This document shows positions 21,732-29,821 of a stretch of DNA of 64,000 nt, one piece after another. Source of the stretch: Polynucleobacter meluiroseus. GTDB lineage: Bacteria; Pseudomonadota; Gammaproteobacteria; Burkholderiales; Burkholderiaceae. Location: NCBI GenBank assembly GCA_945901245.1, contig CAMDKY010000001.1, positions 47,108-111,107 of the forward strand, in the 5' to 3' direction. The translations under genes were made by a program, and so were the position numbers. How positions within the stretch are numbered: the first letter of the stretch is position 1; each line of letters begins with the position of its first letter. The notes under the pieces were generated by a model. The model worked only from the letters and a program-made list of their open reading frames with translations, was not told the origin of the DNA and searched no databases.

Positions 21732-22868
21732 CTAGTCCGCCTGTACTAGTACTATGCTTTTTGAGTCGGCATTACTTGGCCGAACCCTGTAGCCTTGAAA
21801 AAATACCTCTGCAGATGACAGCCCAGAAGTCAGCAGCTTAAGCGGCGGCTTACCGTAAAAGGAATGGCCAAGGCCGGGCTCCATGGCCTTACTTTGTACC
21901 TTCCCATCCCCATCCTCCACGCAGATTACTTGTGCCGTCGGCATTTTGACGTAAACCATATTGCCTGGCTTACTTGCAGCGGGTGACTTGTAGTTTTCGA
22001 TGAGTGCATCTGTCGGCGGGCAAGCTGAATTGGCCGCCACTACCATCGCAGGACTCGGGGTGGTTGCAGGGCTCGGGGTAACTGGGGGGCTTACTTGCGG
22101 AGTTACGGCTGGAGCAGCACTTACCGGCTCAGCTGGAGGAGGACTAGCTGGCGCAGTATCCACCGGCGTTACAGTTAACGCAATTACCTCTGCTTGCTTT
22201 GACTTGCCCATCAAGGCATCCAGCTGGCTCACGAATAGGGGCTGAAATTGCACCAAAGCCAATACAAGCGCACCTACCGGCAGTAACCAAACCCATTTTT
22301 TACCAGCCGACTTTTGTTTGTGCCCAAGGGCTTGCGCCTGCATACTAGGCTCTGGCTTTACAGCCTCTACCAAAATAGGCTTCGCTTCTGGCTGACTGAC
22401 TGCTCGAGACTCTGCTTCCGTTTTTCTTGTTTTGCGAGCTGTTTTCTTTACTTCATTTGGCTCATCTTCTTTTGGCTCCGCTACTTCAGTTACATTCTCG
22501 GGCAAAAGGGGGCCAGGCGCACCACTCTGCTCTGCTACTTTTGCAGCATCGAGTAAGGGCTGTGACTCGGCTAGAGATGATTCACTCTGAGTAAACTCGC
22601 CCTCTTGGCTTAACGGTAACTCTGCTTGCGGCCCAAAATCAAATGCGTCCTTTTCGTCGAGCTGGATTAATTTGGCTACTTTCTTAGCGGCAACTAATTT
22701 AATTGTGGGCGAGTAAAAACTACTGCTTTGTCCGTTCTCGATCTGCTGAATTTGCTTCTTTGAGAGGCAGGCCAGTAGCGCCAACTGCTCGACCGACATG
22801 GCGCATTTTTCCCGTGCCGTGCTGAATGCGGCGCTGCGTATTTCAGGGGAGGATTGTTTTTGCACCAT
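21732..22868 (-). CDS. RodZ-like protein: cytoplasmic HTH, one membrane span, periplasmic DUF4115-like domain
   Basis: A 378-residue bitopic protein. Residues about 12-70 form an Xre-type helix-turn-helix (TAREKCAMSVEQLALLACLS, QIQQIENG). Residues 85-185 are an acidic then Lys-rich linker. One membrane span covers residues 191-213. An Ala/Pro/Thr-rich stretch follows, and residues 300-378 resemble the RodZ C-terminal domain (GHSFYGKPPLKLLTSG, AEVFFQGYRVRP). The architecture is that of the MreB partner RodZ, but the HTH is divergent and no ispG is adjacent, where rodZ usually sits in this group. It may be a second RodZ-like protein. It is convergent with glnB. Confidence 0.7.
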   Translation of the reverse strand: MVQKQSSPEIRSAAFSTAREKCAMSVEQLALLACLSKKQIQQIENGQSSSFYSPTIKLVAAKKVAKLIQLDEKDAFDFGPQAELPLSQEGEFTQSESSLAESQPLLDAAKVAEQSGAPGPLLPENVTEVAEPKEDEPNEVKKTARKTRKTEAESRAVSQPEAKPILVEAVKPEPSMQAQALGHKQKSAGKKWVWLLPVGALVLALVQFQPLFVSQLDALMGKSKQAEVIALTVTPVDTAPASPPPAEPVSAAPAVTPQVSPPVTPSPATTPSPAMVVAANSACPPTDALIENYKSPAASKPGNMVYVKMPTAQVICVEDGDGKVQSKAMEPGLGHSFYGKPPLKLLTSGLSSAEVFFQGYRVRPSNADSKSIVLVQAD

Positions 22869-22891
22869 CTACCTTGCTTTCAGCTACGGAT

Positions 22892-22921
22892 CTTATAAAC
22901 GAATTTTTCTTGATTTAACAA
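22892..22921 (-). promoter_or_regulatory. Probable sigma-70 promoter of the RodZ-like gene
   Basis: On the minus strand TTGTTA (22921-22916) and TATAAG (22897-22892) are separated by 18 bases within very AT-rich DNA. TATAAG matches the -10 consensus at five of six positions. The -10 ends about 23 bases before the ATG, and AAGGTAG provides a ribosome binding site. Confidence 0.45.
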
Positions 22922-22994
22922 AATTATCAATTGAATATCGTATTTAATAAATTCACCCAAGAGCCAATGGGACTCATTGCATTAATAGGTCGAC

Positions 22995-23612
22995 TCATAC
23001 TTTCTCAAGGGAGGCTTCTAAATAGGACTTCACTAAACCTTGCAATGAATCGGCCCGCATTTTTTCCATTACGCGCGCCTTGTGCACTTTAATCGTGGCA
23101 TCGGTGGTACCAAGCTTCACTGCAATGTCTTTATTTAAGAGGCCTTGGACCAGCAGGTGGCAAACCTCTTTTTCACGGGGAGTCAGCGTACTGAAATAAC
23201 GCTTAACCTCAACATCTTTAGAGACCCGCTTTAGCTGCCGACTGTCAAATGCAATGGCATCCGCGACGGAATGCAGTAGATCCTCTAAGTTAAAGGGCTT
23301 AAATAAAAAATCCAGAGCCCCTTTTTTTAAGCTTTTGACGATCTGTTGCGGATGACTTTGACCACTCACAAAAATGATGGGGGTCTTACGACCCATGCGC
23401 AGTAGCTCTTCCTGTAGGTCAAGCCCAGTCATGTCGGGCATTTGCATGTCGAGCAAAATCACTGCTGGCGCAATCGGTACCGAATGCTCGATAAAGGCTT
23501 TCGCACTGGCGAAATCGTGAACGTTGTAACCCAACTCGCGCAGCATTCTGCTCAAGGAAGCCCGCATTGACTCGTCATCATCAACTAGATAGACGTGCCC
23601 TGATGTATTCAT
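22995..23612 (-). CDS. FixJ-type response regulator with LuxR HTH output
   Basis: A 205-residue two-domain transcription factor. In the receiver domain Asp11 and Asp12 bind metal, Asp55 (VILLDMQMPD) accepts the phosphate, Ser83 and Lys105 (LFKPF) complete the switch. The LuxR/GerE helix-turn-helix is at residues about 140-200 (LTPREKEVCHLLVQGLLNKDIA, TIKVHKARVMEKM). The family is NarL/FixJ with the FixJ/TtrR arrangement. No histidine kinase is adjacent, so the partner must be elsewhere. An inverted repeat 13-31 bases before its start may be its own operator. Confidence 0.9.
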   Translation of the reverse strand: MNTSGHVYLVDDDESMRASLSRMLRELGYNVHDFASAKAFIEHSVPIAPAVILLDMQMPDMTGLDLQEELLRMGRKTPIIFVSGQSHPQQIVKSLKKGALDFLFKPFNLEDLLHSVADAIAFDSRQLKRVSKDVEVKRYFSTLTPREKEVCHLLVQGLLNKDIAVKLGTTDATIKVHKARVMEKMRADSLQGLVKSYLEASLEKV

Positions 23613-23624
23613 GTTTTCACCCTA

Positions 23625-23643
23625 ATTTGCAATTACTGCAAAT
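23625..23643. promoter_or_regulatory. Inverted repeat before the response regulator gene
   Basis: ATTTGCA-N5-TGCAAAT is a perfect 7+7 dyad lying 13-31 bases upstream of the regulator start codon. Placement and symmetry suit an autoregulatory operator, but no binding protein is known. Confidence 0.4.
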
Positions 23644-23727
23644 GTAATAGAAGTGCTGTACTTTAGATATTAGCCCAATAGCTAACTTTTGAAGGCTAAG
23701 CTACTGGATTCATTATGGTTTTTTAAC

Positions 23728-23743
23728 ATTGCAGTGCAGCAAT
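23728..23743. promoter_or_regulatory. Second inverted repeat in the regulator-ilvD intergenic region
   Basis: ATTGC-N6-GCAAT lies about 88 bases before ilvD and shares the TTGC/GCAA half-site core with the dyad at 23625. It may be a second site for the same regulator. Confidence 0.3.
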
Positions 23744-23830
23744 CTATTTCCCCATCATTGCCCGTACTTCACCCTATCCCCACTCATTGCACAATAGAGG
23801 TTTTTCTCAATTACAGATGGAGTCTGCCGC

Positions 23831-25522
23831 ATGAAACGCCTCAACGAACGCTCACGCATGGTCACTGAAGGGGTTGCGCGCGCACCCAATCGCTCGATGT
23901 ACTACGCCATGGGCTACAAAGATGGGGACTTCACTAAACCCATGGTGGGTGTGGCCAATGGTCACTCGACCGTAACGCCTTGCAATAGTGGCTTACAAAA
24001 GCTAGCTGATGCCGCAATTGAAGCGCTGGAGGCGGCTGGTGCCAAAGCCCAAGTATTTGGTACACCTACGATTTCAGATGGCATTGGCATGGGTACCGAG
24101 GGCATGAAGTATTCCTTGGTGTCACGTGAAGTCATCGCCGACAGCATTGAGTGCTGCGTGAACGGGTTGTGGCAAGACGGCGTGGTGGTGATTGGTGGCT
24201 GCGATAAGAATATGCCCGGTGGCATGATGGCCATGGTGCGCACCAATGTACCCAGTATCTATGTCTATGGCGGCACCATTCAGCCAGGCCATTACAAAGG
24301 CAAAGAGCTCAACATTGTGTCTGCTTTCGAAGCGGTTGGTGAATTTACATCTGGCCGTTTGAGTGAAGAAGACTTTAAGGGCATTGAGCAAAATGCCTGC
24401 CCTAGCAGTGGCTCGTGCGGCGGTATGTATACCGCCAACACCATGAGCTCATCATTTGAAGCATTGGGTATGAGCCTACCCTACTCATCAACGATGTCCA
24501 ACGTCGATGCCGAAAAAGTAGCTAGTGCTGCGGATTCAGCGCGCGCGGTGATCGAAGCAATTAAAAATAACTTACGCCCGCGCGATATTGTCACTAAAAA
24601 ATCGATTGAAAATGCCGTGAGCGTCATCATGGCCGTGGGTGGCTCAACCAACGCTGTGTTGCATTTCTTGGCCATTACCAGCGCCGCTGAAATCGACTGG
24701 ACCATCGATGATTTTGAGCGCATTCGCAAACGCGTTCCTGTGATTGCCGATATGAAACCATCAGGCACTTACTTAGCAACCGATTTACATCAGGCTGGTG
24801 GCATTCCCCAAATCATGAAAATCTTGCTCGATGGCGGCTTGCTGCACGGCGATTGCATGACCATTACCGGTAAGACCATTGCTGAAGTTCTAAAAGATGT
24901 TCCTTCGGTGCCTCGTGCAGATCAGAAAGTCATTCGTACCTTGGCGAACCCCATGTACGCCGAAGGCCATCTGGCTATTCTGAAGGGCAACATTTCGCCC
25001 GAGGGTTGCGTTGCCAAAATCACTGGCCTTAAAAATCCATCGATTACGGGTCCAGCACGCGTCTTTGATTCAGAAGATTTAGCCATGGAAGCCATCATGG
25101 CTAGCAAAATTAAGGCGGGCGATATTGTGGTGATTCGTTATGAAGGCCCCAAGGGTGGGCCAGGTATGCGTGAAATGCTATCGCCTACCTCAGCTTTAGT
25201 TGGCCAAGGCCTTGGTGAGAGCGTGGGCCTCATTACCGATGGCCGCTTCTCGGGCGGAACTTGGGGCATGGTTGTGGGTCACGTTGCACCTGAAGCCTAT
25301 GTCGGCGGTACCATTGCGCTGATCGAGGAAGGTGATTCGGTAACAATTGATGCGCACAAGCTCTTAATTCAGCTCAATGTTACAGATGATGAGATTGCTA
25401 AACGTCGCGCCGCTTGGAAACAACCTAAACCACGCTATACCCGCGGCCTACTGGCGAAGTACGCTAGTCTTGCCGGTAGCGCAAGTAAGGGCGCTGTAAC
25501 CGATATGGACTTGAAGTTCTAA
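23831..25522 (+). CDS. ilvD: Dihydroxy-acid dehydratase
   Basis: A 563-residue IlvD/Edd enzyme that dehydrates 2,3-dihydroxy-isovalerate and -methylvalerate in valine, isoleucine and coenzyme A biosynthesis. The three conserved cysteines for the Fe-S cluster sit in [17 protein letters not shown] and [33 protein letters not shown] closes the active site. A GGAG precedes the ATG. It is divergent from the FixJ-type regulator and ended by a strong hairpin terminator. Confidence 0.95.
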   Translation: MKRLNERSRMVTEGVARAPNRSMYYAMGYKDGDFTKPMVGVANGHSTVTPCNSGLQKLADAAIEALEAAGAKAQVFGTPTISDGIGMGTEGMKYSLVSREVIADSIECCVNGLWQDGVVVIGGCDKNMPGGMMAMVRTNVPSIYVYGGTIQPGHYKGKELNIVSAFEAVGEFTSGRLSEEDFKGIEQNACPSSGSCGGMYTANTMSSSFEALGMSLPYSSTMSNVDAEKVASAADSARAVIEAIKNNLRPRDIVTKKSIENAVSVIMAVGGSTNAVLHFLAITSAAEIDWTIDDFERIRKRVPVIADMKPSGTYLATDLHQAGGIPQIMKILLDGGLLHGDCMTITGKTIAEVLKDVPSVPRADQKVIRTLANPMYAEGHLAILKGNISPEGCVAKITGLKNPSITGPARVFDSEDLAMEAIMASKIKAGDIVVIRYEGPKGGPGMREMLSPTSALVGQGLGESVGLITDGRFSGGTWGMVVGHVAPEAYVGGTIALIEEGDSVTIDAHKLLIQLNVTDDEIAKRRAAWKQPKPRYTRGLLAKYASLAGSASKGAVTDMDLKF

Positions 25523-25636
25523 TTTATGTAGTTCATTTGGACTTCGGGGTCAAGCTTGACTATTTGAGGCTTAAGTTACTTTTATCTACTTTTAGTCCAA
25601 ATCGTATTGCAACTATTGCATCTTTAGGGAATTACA

Positions 25637-25662
25637 AAAGGGCGCCGTGGCGCCCTTTGTTA
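25637..25662. terminator. Bidirectional terminator after ilvD
   Basis: AAAGGGCGCC at 25637-25646 pairs with GGCGCCCTTT at 25649-25658, a near-perfect GC-rich stem with A and T flanks. It can end ilvD on the plus strand and the copper-related group on the minus strand. Confidence 0.85.
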
Positions 25663-25686
25663 ATCTATAGACAATAGAGTTTTTAT

Positions 25687-26166
25687 TCAATGCTTAGCGC
25701 CGTGCCCATGACCTCCCGGGGCGTTGACTGGCATCTTAACTTCGACCTCGCCTGCTTTAGCGAACCTCAGCTTTACAGGCACCATATCACCTGCCTTCAG
25801 GGGTGCTTTGATGTTCATGAACATCAAGTGCAAGCCGCCCGGTTTTAGATCGACAGCGCCGTTCGCCGGCACTTCAATCTGCTTAACTTCCCGCATTTGC
25901 ATGACATTGCCATCCATTTTCATGGTGTGCAATTGCACTTCGGCCGAGACCGGTGAGCTCGCTGAAATCAATTGGTCGGCGGCGCCACTGCTCGTAATTT
26001 TCATATAACCGCCAGCGGCGGCTTGGCCAGCTACCGTTGCCCGCGTATATGCGCCGTTAATTGCAATATTACCTACTTTGGCATCCTGAGCAAAACTAAG
26101 GGATGGCGCCGCACAAATGAATGCAGTACTAACAATCAGGGTACGTAATTGAATCGTGGTTTTCAT
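25687..26166 (-). CDS. PCu(A)C-family periplasmic copper chaperone
   Basis: A 159-residue exported protein. A signal peptide ends around LSFAQD. The Cu(I) site of the family is present: HTMKM followed by MQMREV, then GGLHLMFMNI, together giving the His/Met ligands. A His-rich C-terminal tail (GGHGHGAKH) may add Cu binding. Such chaperones deliver copper to the CuA site of cytochrome c oxidase. AAAGGA precedes the ATG. It follows DUF2244, and a DUF2946 gene lies further upstream on the same strand. Confidence 0.93.
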   Translation of the reverse strand: MKTTIQLRTLIVSTAFICAAPSLSFAQDAKVGNIAINGAYTRATVAGQAAAGGYMKITSSGAADQLISASSPVSAEVQLHTMKMDGNVMQMREVKQIEVPANGAVDLKPGGLHLMFMNIKAPLKAGDMVPVKLRFAKAGEVEVKMPVNAPGGHGHGAKH

Positions 26167-26184
26167 AATATCCTTTGAATATAT

Positions 26185-26613
26185 TTAGTGAAGATACATC
26201 TTCAGCTCCCGCTCAAATTGCGGGAGATTGTCGCGGTTCACAAAAATTCCGATGGGCGTTTCTTGGTCGGCGTGCTTCAGGACTAATCGGTACAAATGTT
26301 TTTCGGTACGGCCAATGCGGGCCCACACTGTATTAATTTCCTGTTTTTCTACTTTGCCGCCCCAGCTTTTTTCAATCGTCATGCATTTGCCGTCGATCGT
26401 GATCTTCTCGTAATCGAGGGCATGGCGACTATAAACATAAAGGGCTATCGTCAGGGCGGCGATTTCAATGCAAGTAAAGATCAAAATCATCCAAACGCCC
26501 ATGAGTAAAAACGAACCTGCCACCAAAAGCGAAAACAAGACAATGGAGGCGTAAAAATACCCCACCTGCTTCGGTGAAAAAGAACAGTTTCGTTTCATAA
26601 GCCAAACGCGCAT
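26185..26613 (-). CDS. DUF2244 membrane protein
   Basis: A 142-residue protein opening with MKRNCSFSPKQ, the typical DUF2244 beginning, followed by two close membrane spans (residues about 19-60) and a soluble C-terminal domain (GKCMTIEKSWGGKVEKQEINTVWARIG). The ATG at 26613 or the internal ATG six codons on could serve as start. DUF2244 has no established function but often occurs near cytochrome oxidase genes, which fits the copper chaperone 18 bases downstream. Confidence 0.85.
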   Translation of the reverse strand: MRVWLMKRNCSFSPKQVGYFYASIVLFSLLVAGSFLLMGVWMILIFTCIEIAALTIALYVYSRHALDYEKITIDGKCMTIEKSWGGKVEKQEINTVWARIGRTEKHLYRLVLKHADQETPIGIFVNRDNLPQFERELKMYLH

Positions 26614-26625
26614 GGCAATACTCTA

Positions 26626-26742
26626 CTACTTGCCTAGGGTCTCTGCATTGCACTGAATACCGATACCTTGGCGAGTACAGTCATTGCCAAAGCAGGACGG
26701 TAGAAAGGTAGCAGTGGCTCGTTTTACATCGTGGAAGGTCAT
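26626..26742 (-). CDS. Possible 38-residue protein with three cysteines
   Basis: A short frame with a very good start signal: AAGGAG four bases before the ATG at 26742. The product has three cysteines in the pattern SCFGNDC followed ten residues later by QCN, and no membrane span or signal peptide. It ends 12 bases before the DUF2244 start, as expected of an operon member. I do not recognise a family. The start signal is the main argument, and the frame could be fortuitous. Confidence 0.35.
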   Translation of the reverse strand: MTFHDVKRATATFLPSCFGNDCTRQGIGIQCNAETLGK

Positions 26743-26895
26743 GGTTCTCCTTATGGTTGAGGGTGAATACAAGTTAAGCAAGACGTGCATTGGCCTTTGT
26801 GGATTTAGATGGCCCAGGCATCCACTGGACAGAAAAAAGCCCATGGAAATAGTGGATTGGATGCAAATAATAAATAAATCTCCAAACATCAAAAC

Positions 26896-26950
26896 GGCAA
26901 CCGAGTTGCCAATTGCATAGCGCGTGCTATGCCCTAATTACTAAATTAGG
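26896..26950 (-). other. Three consecutive perfect hairpins after DUF2946
   Basis: In minus-strand order: CCTAATT/AATTAGG with a four-base loop (26950-26933, covering the DUF2946 stop codon), GCATAGC/GCTATGC with a four-base loop (26932-26915), and GGCAAC/GTTGCC with a three-base loop (26910-26896), followed by GTTTTGATGTTT. Stems have no mismatch. The last may be a terminator or attenuator; what the set does is unknown. Confidence 0.6.
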
Positions 26951-27314
26951 CGGATGTTGGAGGCGCTGCCGAGGGCGGCGCTATCCACGTAAAGCGTGGC
27001 TTGGGGGATTGGTAGAACAGCGCTGGAAAGAAAGCAAACTGCTGCGGATCCTGGAACTGCAACTGCGTTTGAAATGCGGGAGTAATAAGGGCCTGTACTA
27101 AGCAATACGAGCAAGACTTTAATTCAGCTTGCGGCACTGTAGGTTCTGCCATGCCAAAGACCTGAACTGTGCCATCGGCAGAACAAACCTCCATTGCAAA
27201 GCCTTGGCCATGTTGTGCCACAGAAACGGCTTGCGAAACTGCTGGCGCGACTGCCCCCATCAAAATCGATGCAGCAGCAATCCAGTGGATCAGTCGAGAA
27301 GCTTTAAACACCAT
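26946..27314 (-). CDS. DUF2946 family protein
   Basis: A 122-residue protein with an N-terminal membrane segment or signal peptide (WIAAASILMGAVAPAVSQA), the family motif EVCSADG, and a later CSYC pair (LKSCSYCLVQA), then an aromatic/Pro-rich C-terminus. DUF2946 genes are commonly found beside copper-related genes; direct function is unproven. A TACACT hexamer lies six bases before the ATG, with no ribosome binding site. Downstream on the same strand are the triple hairpin, the tiny ORF, DUF2244 and the copper chaperone. Confidence 0.8.
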   Translation of the reverse strand: MVFKASRLIHWIAAASILMGAVAPAVSQAVSVAQHGQGFAMEVCSADGTVQVFGMAEPTVPQAELKSCSYCLVQALITPAFQTQLQFQDPQQFAFFPALFYQSPKPRFTWIAPPSAAPPTSA

Positions 27315-27384
27315 GAATAAAGTGTAGCAGTTTTTAATACTTAACTCCTTTGCTGTCAGAGCCTATAAGCTCCGGGAATACAAA

Positions 27385-27402
27385 TGGGGGCTTACGCCCC
27401 CA
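27385..27402 (-). terminator. Hairpin downstream of tctA
   Basis: TGGGGGC at 27385-27391 pairs with GCCCCCA at 27396-27402 around a four-base loop. It lies 27 bases after the tctA stop. The following minus-strand bases are only partly T-rich, so termination may be modest. Confidence 0.6.
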
Positions 27403-27428
27403 CTTAAGTAACGCAATTGAAAGCTAAC

Positions 27429-28928
27429 TTACACTGCTGCCTTCTCTTTTCTGTCTGTGAACTTACCAATCAATGGCCAGAACAGCAAAATCAGAGCCAA
27501 GGTAGTGATACCGCCCACTAAATAGTTCGAGAAGAAGACATCAACGCTGCCCTGCGATATCAACATCGATTGGCGGAAGGAATCTTCAGCACGGGCTCCC
27601 AAGACCATGGCCAAGACCATCGGTGCCATTGGGTAATCGAGCTTCTTAAAGATGTATCCAATTACGCCAAAACCAAGCATTAACCAAACATCAAACATTG
27701 CGTTGTTCACGGTGTAGGCGCCGACTGCGCAAATCACAATAATGCAGGGGGCAATGATGGAGAACGGAATCCGCAGAATCGAAGCAAAGATCGGCACGCA
27801 AGTTAGGCACACAATCAGTGCAGTCAAATTACCAAGATACATACTGGCAATCAGGCCCCAGACAAAATCGGGTTTCTCAACGAAGAGCAGCGGACCTGGT
27901 TGTAAGCCCCAGATCAAGAGACCGCCAAGCAATACCGCAGCAGTCGGTGATCCAGGAATGCCCAAGGAGAGCATTGGCAATAATGCTGCGGTACCCGCCG
28001 CATTATTGGCTACTTCTGGGGCAAGTACCCCTTCAATTTCACCTTTGCCGAAATTCTTGCCTGTTTTGGAAAAGCGCTTTGCCATACCGTAAGCCATAAA
28101 GGATGCCGGTGTTGCGCCGCCGGGCGTGATGCCCATCCAACAGCCAATCAAACAACTGCGGACCATGGTTGCCCAATACTTTGGCATTTCTTTCCAGGTT
28201 TGCCAAACGATGGTGCTCTTAATCTTTGCAGCAGCACCGGAAAACTTCAAACCTTCTTCCATCGACAGAAGAATTTCACCAATACCGAACAGGCCAATAA
28301 CCGCAATTAAGAAATCAAAGCCACGCATGAGCTCATGACTACCAAAGGTCAGGCGCAATTGACCGGTAACGGTATCCATGCCAACGCAAGCCAAGGCAAA
28401 GCCCAGCATCATCGCTGAAATAACTTTAAATGGCGAGCCTTTGTTCATGCCCACAAAACTACAGAAGGTCAGTAAGTAGACAGAGAAGAATTCCGGGGGG
28501 CCAAACCTGAGTGCGAATCGCGCGATCAGCGGGGCTAAGAATGTGATCATAATGATCGCAACTAGAGCACCAACAAAAGAGGCTGTGAAGGCTGCCGTTA
28601 AGGCGGCGCCTGCTTTACCATTTTTGGCCATCGGATAGCCATCAAAAGTAGTAGCAACCGACCAGGGCTCGCCCGGGATATTAAAGAGGACGGATGTAAT
28701 CGCGCCGCCAAACAAAGCCCCCCAATAAATACAGGCCAGCATGATGATGGCCGATGTGGGCGGCATCGTAAACGTTAATGGCAAAAGAATGGCAATGCCG
28801 TTGGCACCACCCAGTCCGGGCAAAACGCCAATGATGACGCCCAAGATAACGCCGACAAACATCAACATGATGTTGAACGGGGTCAGTGCAACAGCAAATC
28901 CGCCATATAGAGCAGTTAATTCTTCCAC
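27429..28928 (-). CDS. tctA: Tripartite tricarboxylate transporter, large permease TctA
   Basis: A 499-residue inner-membrane protein with about 11-12 hydrophobic spans. It carries TctA motifs: GVLPGLGGANGIAILLPLTF, YWGALFGGAITSVLFNIPGEPWSVATTFDGYPMAKNGKAGAAL and SLGIPGSPTAAVLLGGLLIWGLQPGP. It forms the transport channel of a secondary carboxylate transporter driven by cation symport, with TctB and a periplasmic TctC. The start is a GTG with AAGGAG six bases upstream. No tctC is in the window. Confidence 0.95.
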   Translation of the reverse strand: MEELTALYGGFAVALTPFNIMLMFVGVILGVIIGVLPGLGGANGIAILLPLTFTMPPTSAIIMLACIYWGALFGGAITSVLFNIPGEPWSVATTFDGYPMAKNGKAGAALTAAFTASFVGALVAIIMITFLAPLIARFALRFGPPEFFSVYLLTFCSFVGMNKGSPFKVISAMMLGFALACVGMDTVTGQLRLTFGSHELMRGFDFLIAVIGLFGIGEILLSMEEGLKFSGAAAKIKSTIVWQTWKEMPKYWATMVRSCLIGCWMGITPGGATPASFMAYGMAKRFSKTGKNFGKGEIEGVLAPEVANNAAGTAALLPMLSLGIPGSPTAAVLLGGLLIWGLQPGPLLFVEKPDFVWGLIASMYLGNLTALIVCLTCVPIFASILRIPFSIIAPCIIVICAVGAYTVNNAMFDVWLMLGFGVIGYIFKKLDYPMAPMVLAMVLGARAEDSFRQSMLISQGSVDVFFSNYLVGGITTLALILLFWPLIGKFTDRKEKAAV

Positions 28929-28968
28929 AGCAAGCTCCTTCTTTTCTAAGCTTTTTTAATCGTTACTG

Positions 28969-29496
28969 TTATTGAACGCCAACAAATGCGAGCGGATTGA
29001 ACCAGGTACCGTGCGGCAGTGGAATCTGGAACCAAAACTCAAATAGCATATAGAGGGCAAAGCTTACGCCGAAGCCAACACTGATTGCCTTCCAGGCTGC
29101 GTACTTACCCAACCAAATCATAAACACGATGATGTAAATGGTGGCAGCAACGTAAATGCCAATAACCTGCATCAAAAAGACAAAAAAGAATGCTGGAACT
29201 AAAACCGACAAGACAAGCTTGAATGGTCCTATGGAAACAAATGGCGAGTCCTCTTTTTTGCGCTCAAGGACCAGATACTGAAAGAGGGTTGCGGCGCTCG
29301 AAATCAAAATAATCAGGCTAATATAAAACGGAAAATACCCCGCTTGCGGTCCATCCATCCCCCACGATGAGCCCAACTTAATACTACCGATCATGATCGT
29401 TAAGCCGAATGCTAAAAATAAGAGGGCAACGATGATTTCCATGGTTCGCATACCAACGGATGCCTCTGGCTTTGAATTATTTGCGTGTTCCGACAT
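28969..29496 (-). CDS. tctB: Tripartite tricarboxylate transporter, small subunit TctB
   Basis: A 175-residue membrane protein with about four spans (GMRTMEIIVALLFLAFGLTIMIG onward), the usual TctB size and topology, with conserved MDGPQAGYFPFYIS after the first span. It lies 40 bases upstream of tctA in one transcript. The frame extends to a GTG at 29508; the ATG at 29496 is used here. A perfect FNR-type palindrome lies 81 bases upstream. Confidence 0.9.
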   Translation of the reverse strand: MSEHANNSKPEASVGMRTMEIIVALLFLAFGLTIMIGSIKLGSSWGMDGPQAGYFPFYISLIILISSAATLFQYLVLERKKEDSPFVSIGPFKLVLSVLVPAFFFVFLMQVIGIYVAATIYIIVFMIWLGKYAAWKAISVGFGVSFALYMLFEFWFQIPLPHGTWFNPLAFVGVQ

Positions 29497-29576
29497 GGCT
29501 TTACTCACTAAAAAAGGTATTGGTGCATTCTAAAACAGTGAAGAAGTGATTTTTAAACAATAACGCCTTGCATGTC

Positions 29577-29590
29577 TTGATTGACATCAA
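29577..29590 (-). promoter_or_regulatory. Perfect FNR/CRP-type palindrome upstream of tctBA
   Basis: TTGAT-TGAC-ATCAA is an exact match to the FNR consensus TTGAT-N4-ATCAA. Its centre is at 29583.5. A T/A-rich hexamer (TAAAAA on the minus strand at 29555-29550) lies where the -10 of an FNR class II promoter would be, so oxygen-dependent control of the transporter is plausible. No fnr gene is in the window. Confidence 0.5.
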
Positions 29591-29688
29591 TAAAGCAGAA
29601 AATCACGCTGGGGAATTCTGATTTAGGCGAAGAAGGATGAATGGCATTAGTAGAAACCCGCATCAATTTCGATTACGTAACGCTAATG

Positions 29689-29764
29689 TGGTGCCGGAAA
29701 GAGGAATCGAACCTCCGACCTTCGCATTACGAATGCGCTGCTCTACCAACTGAGCTATTCCGGC
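29689..29764 (-). tRNA. tRNA-Thr (anticodon CGT)
   Basis: A 76-base cloverleaf with encoded CCA. The acceptor stem is GCCGGAA/TTCCGGC, the D arm GCTCAGTTGGTAGAGC, the anticodon arm CGCAT-TCGTAAT-GCG carrying CGT, and the T arm GGTTCGATTCC. It reads ACG threonine codons. Confidence 0.96.
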
Positions 29765-29821
29765 GTAAGTAATATTTTAAAGCAAGCCTTAGTCAGACGG
29801 TATTTTGCAAACCAAGATCGC

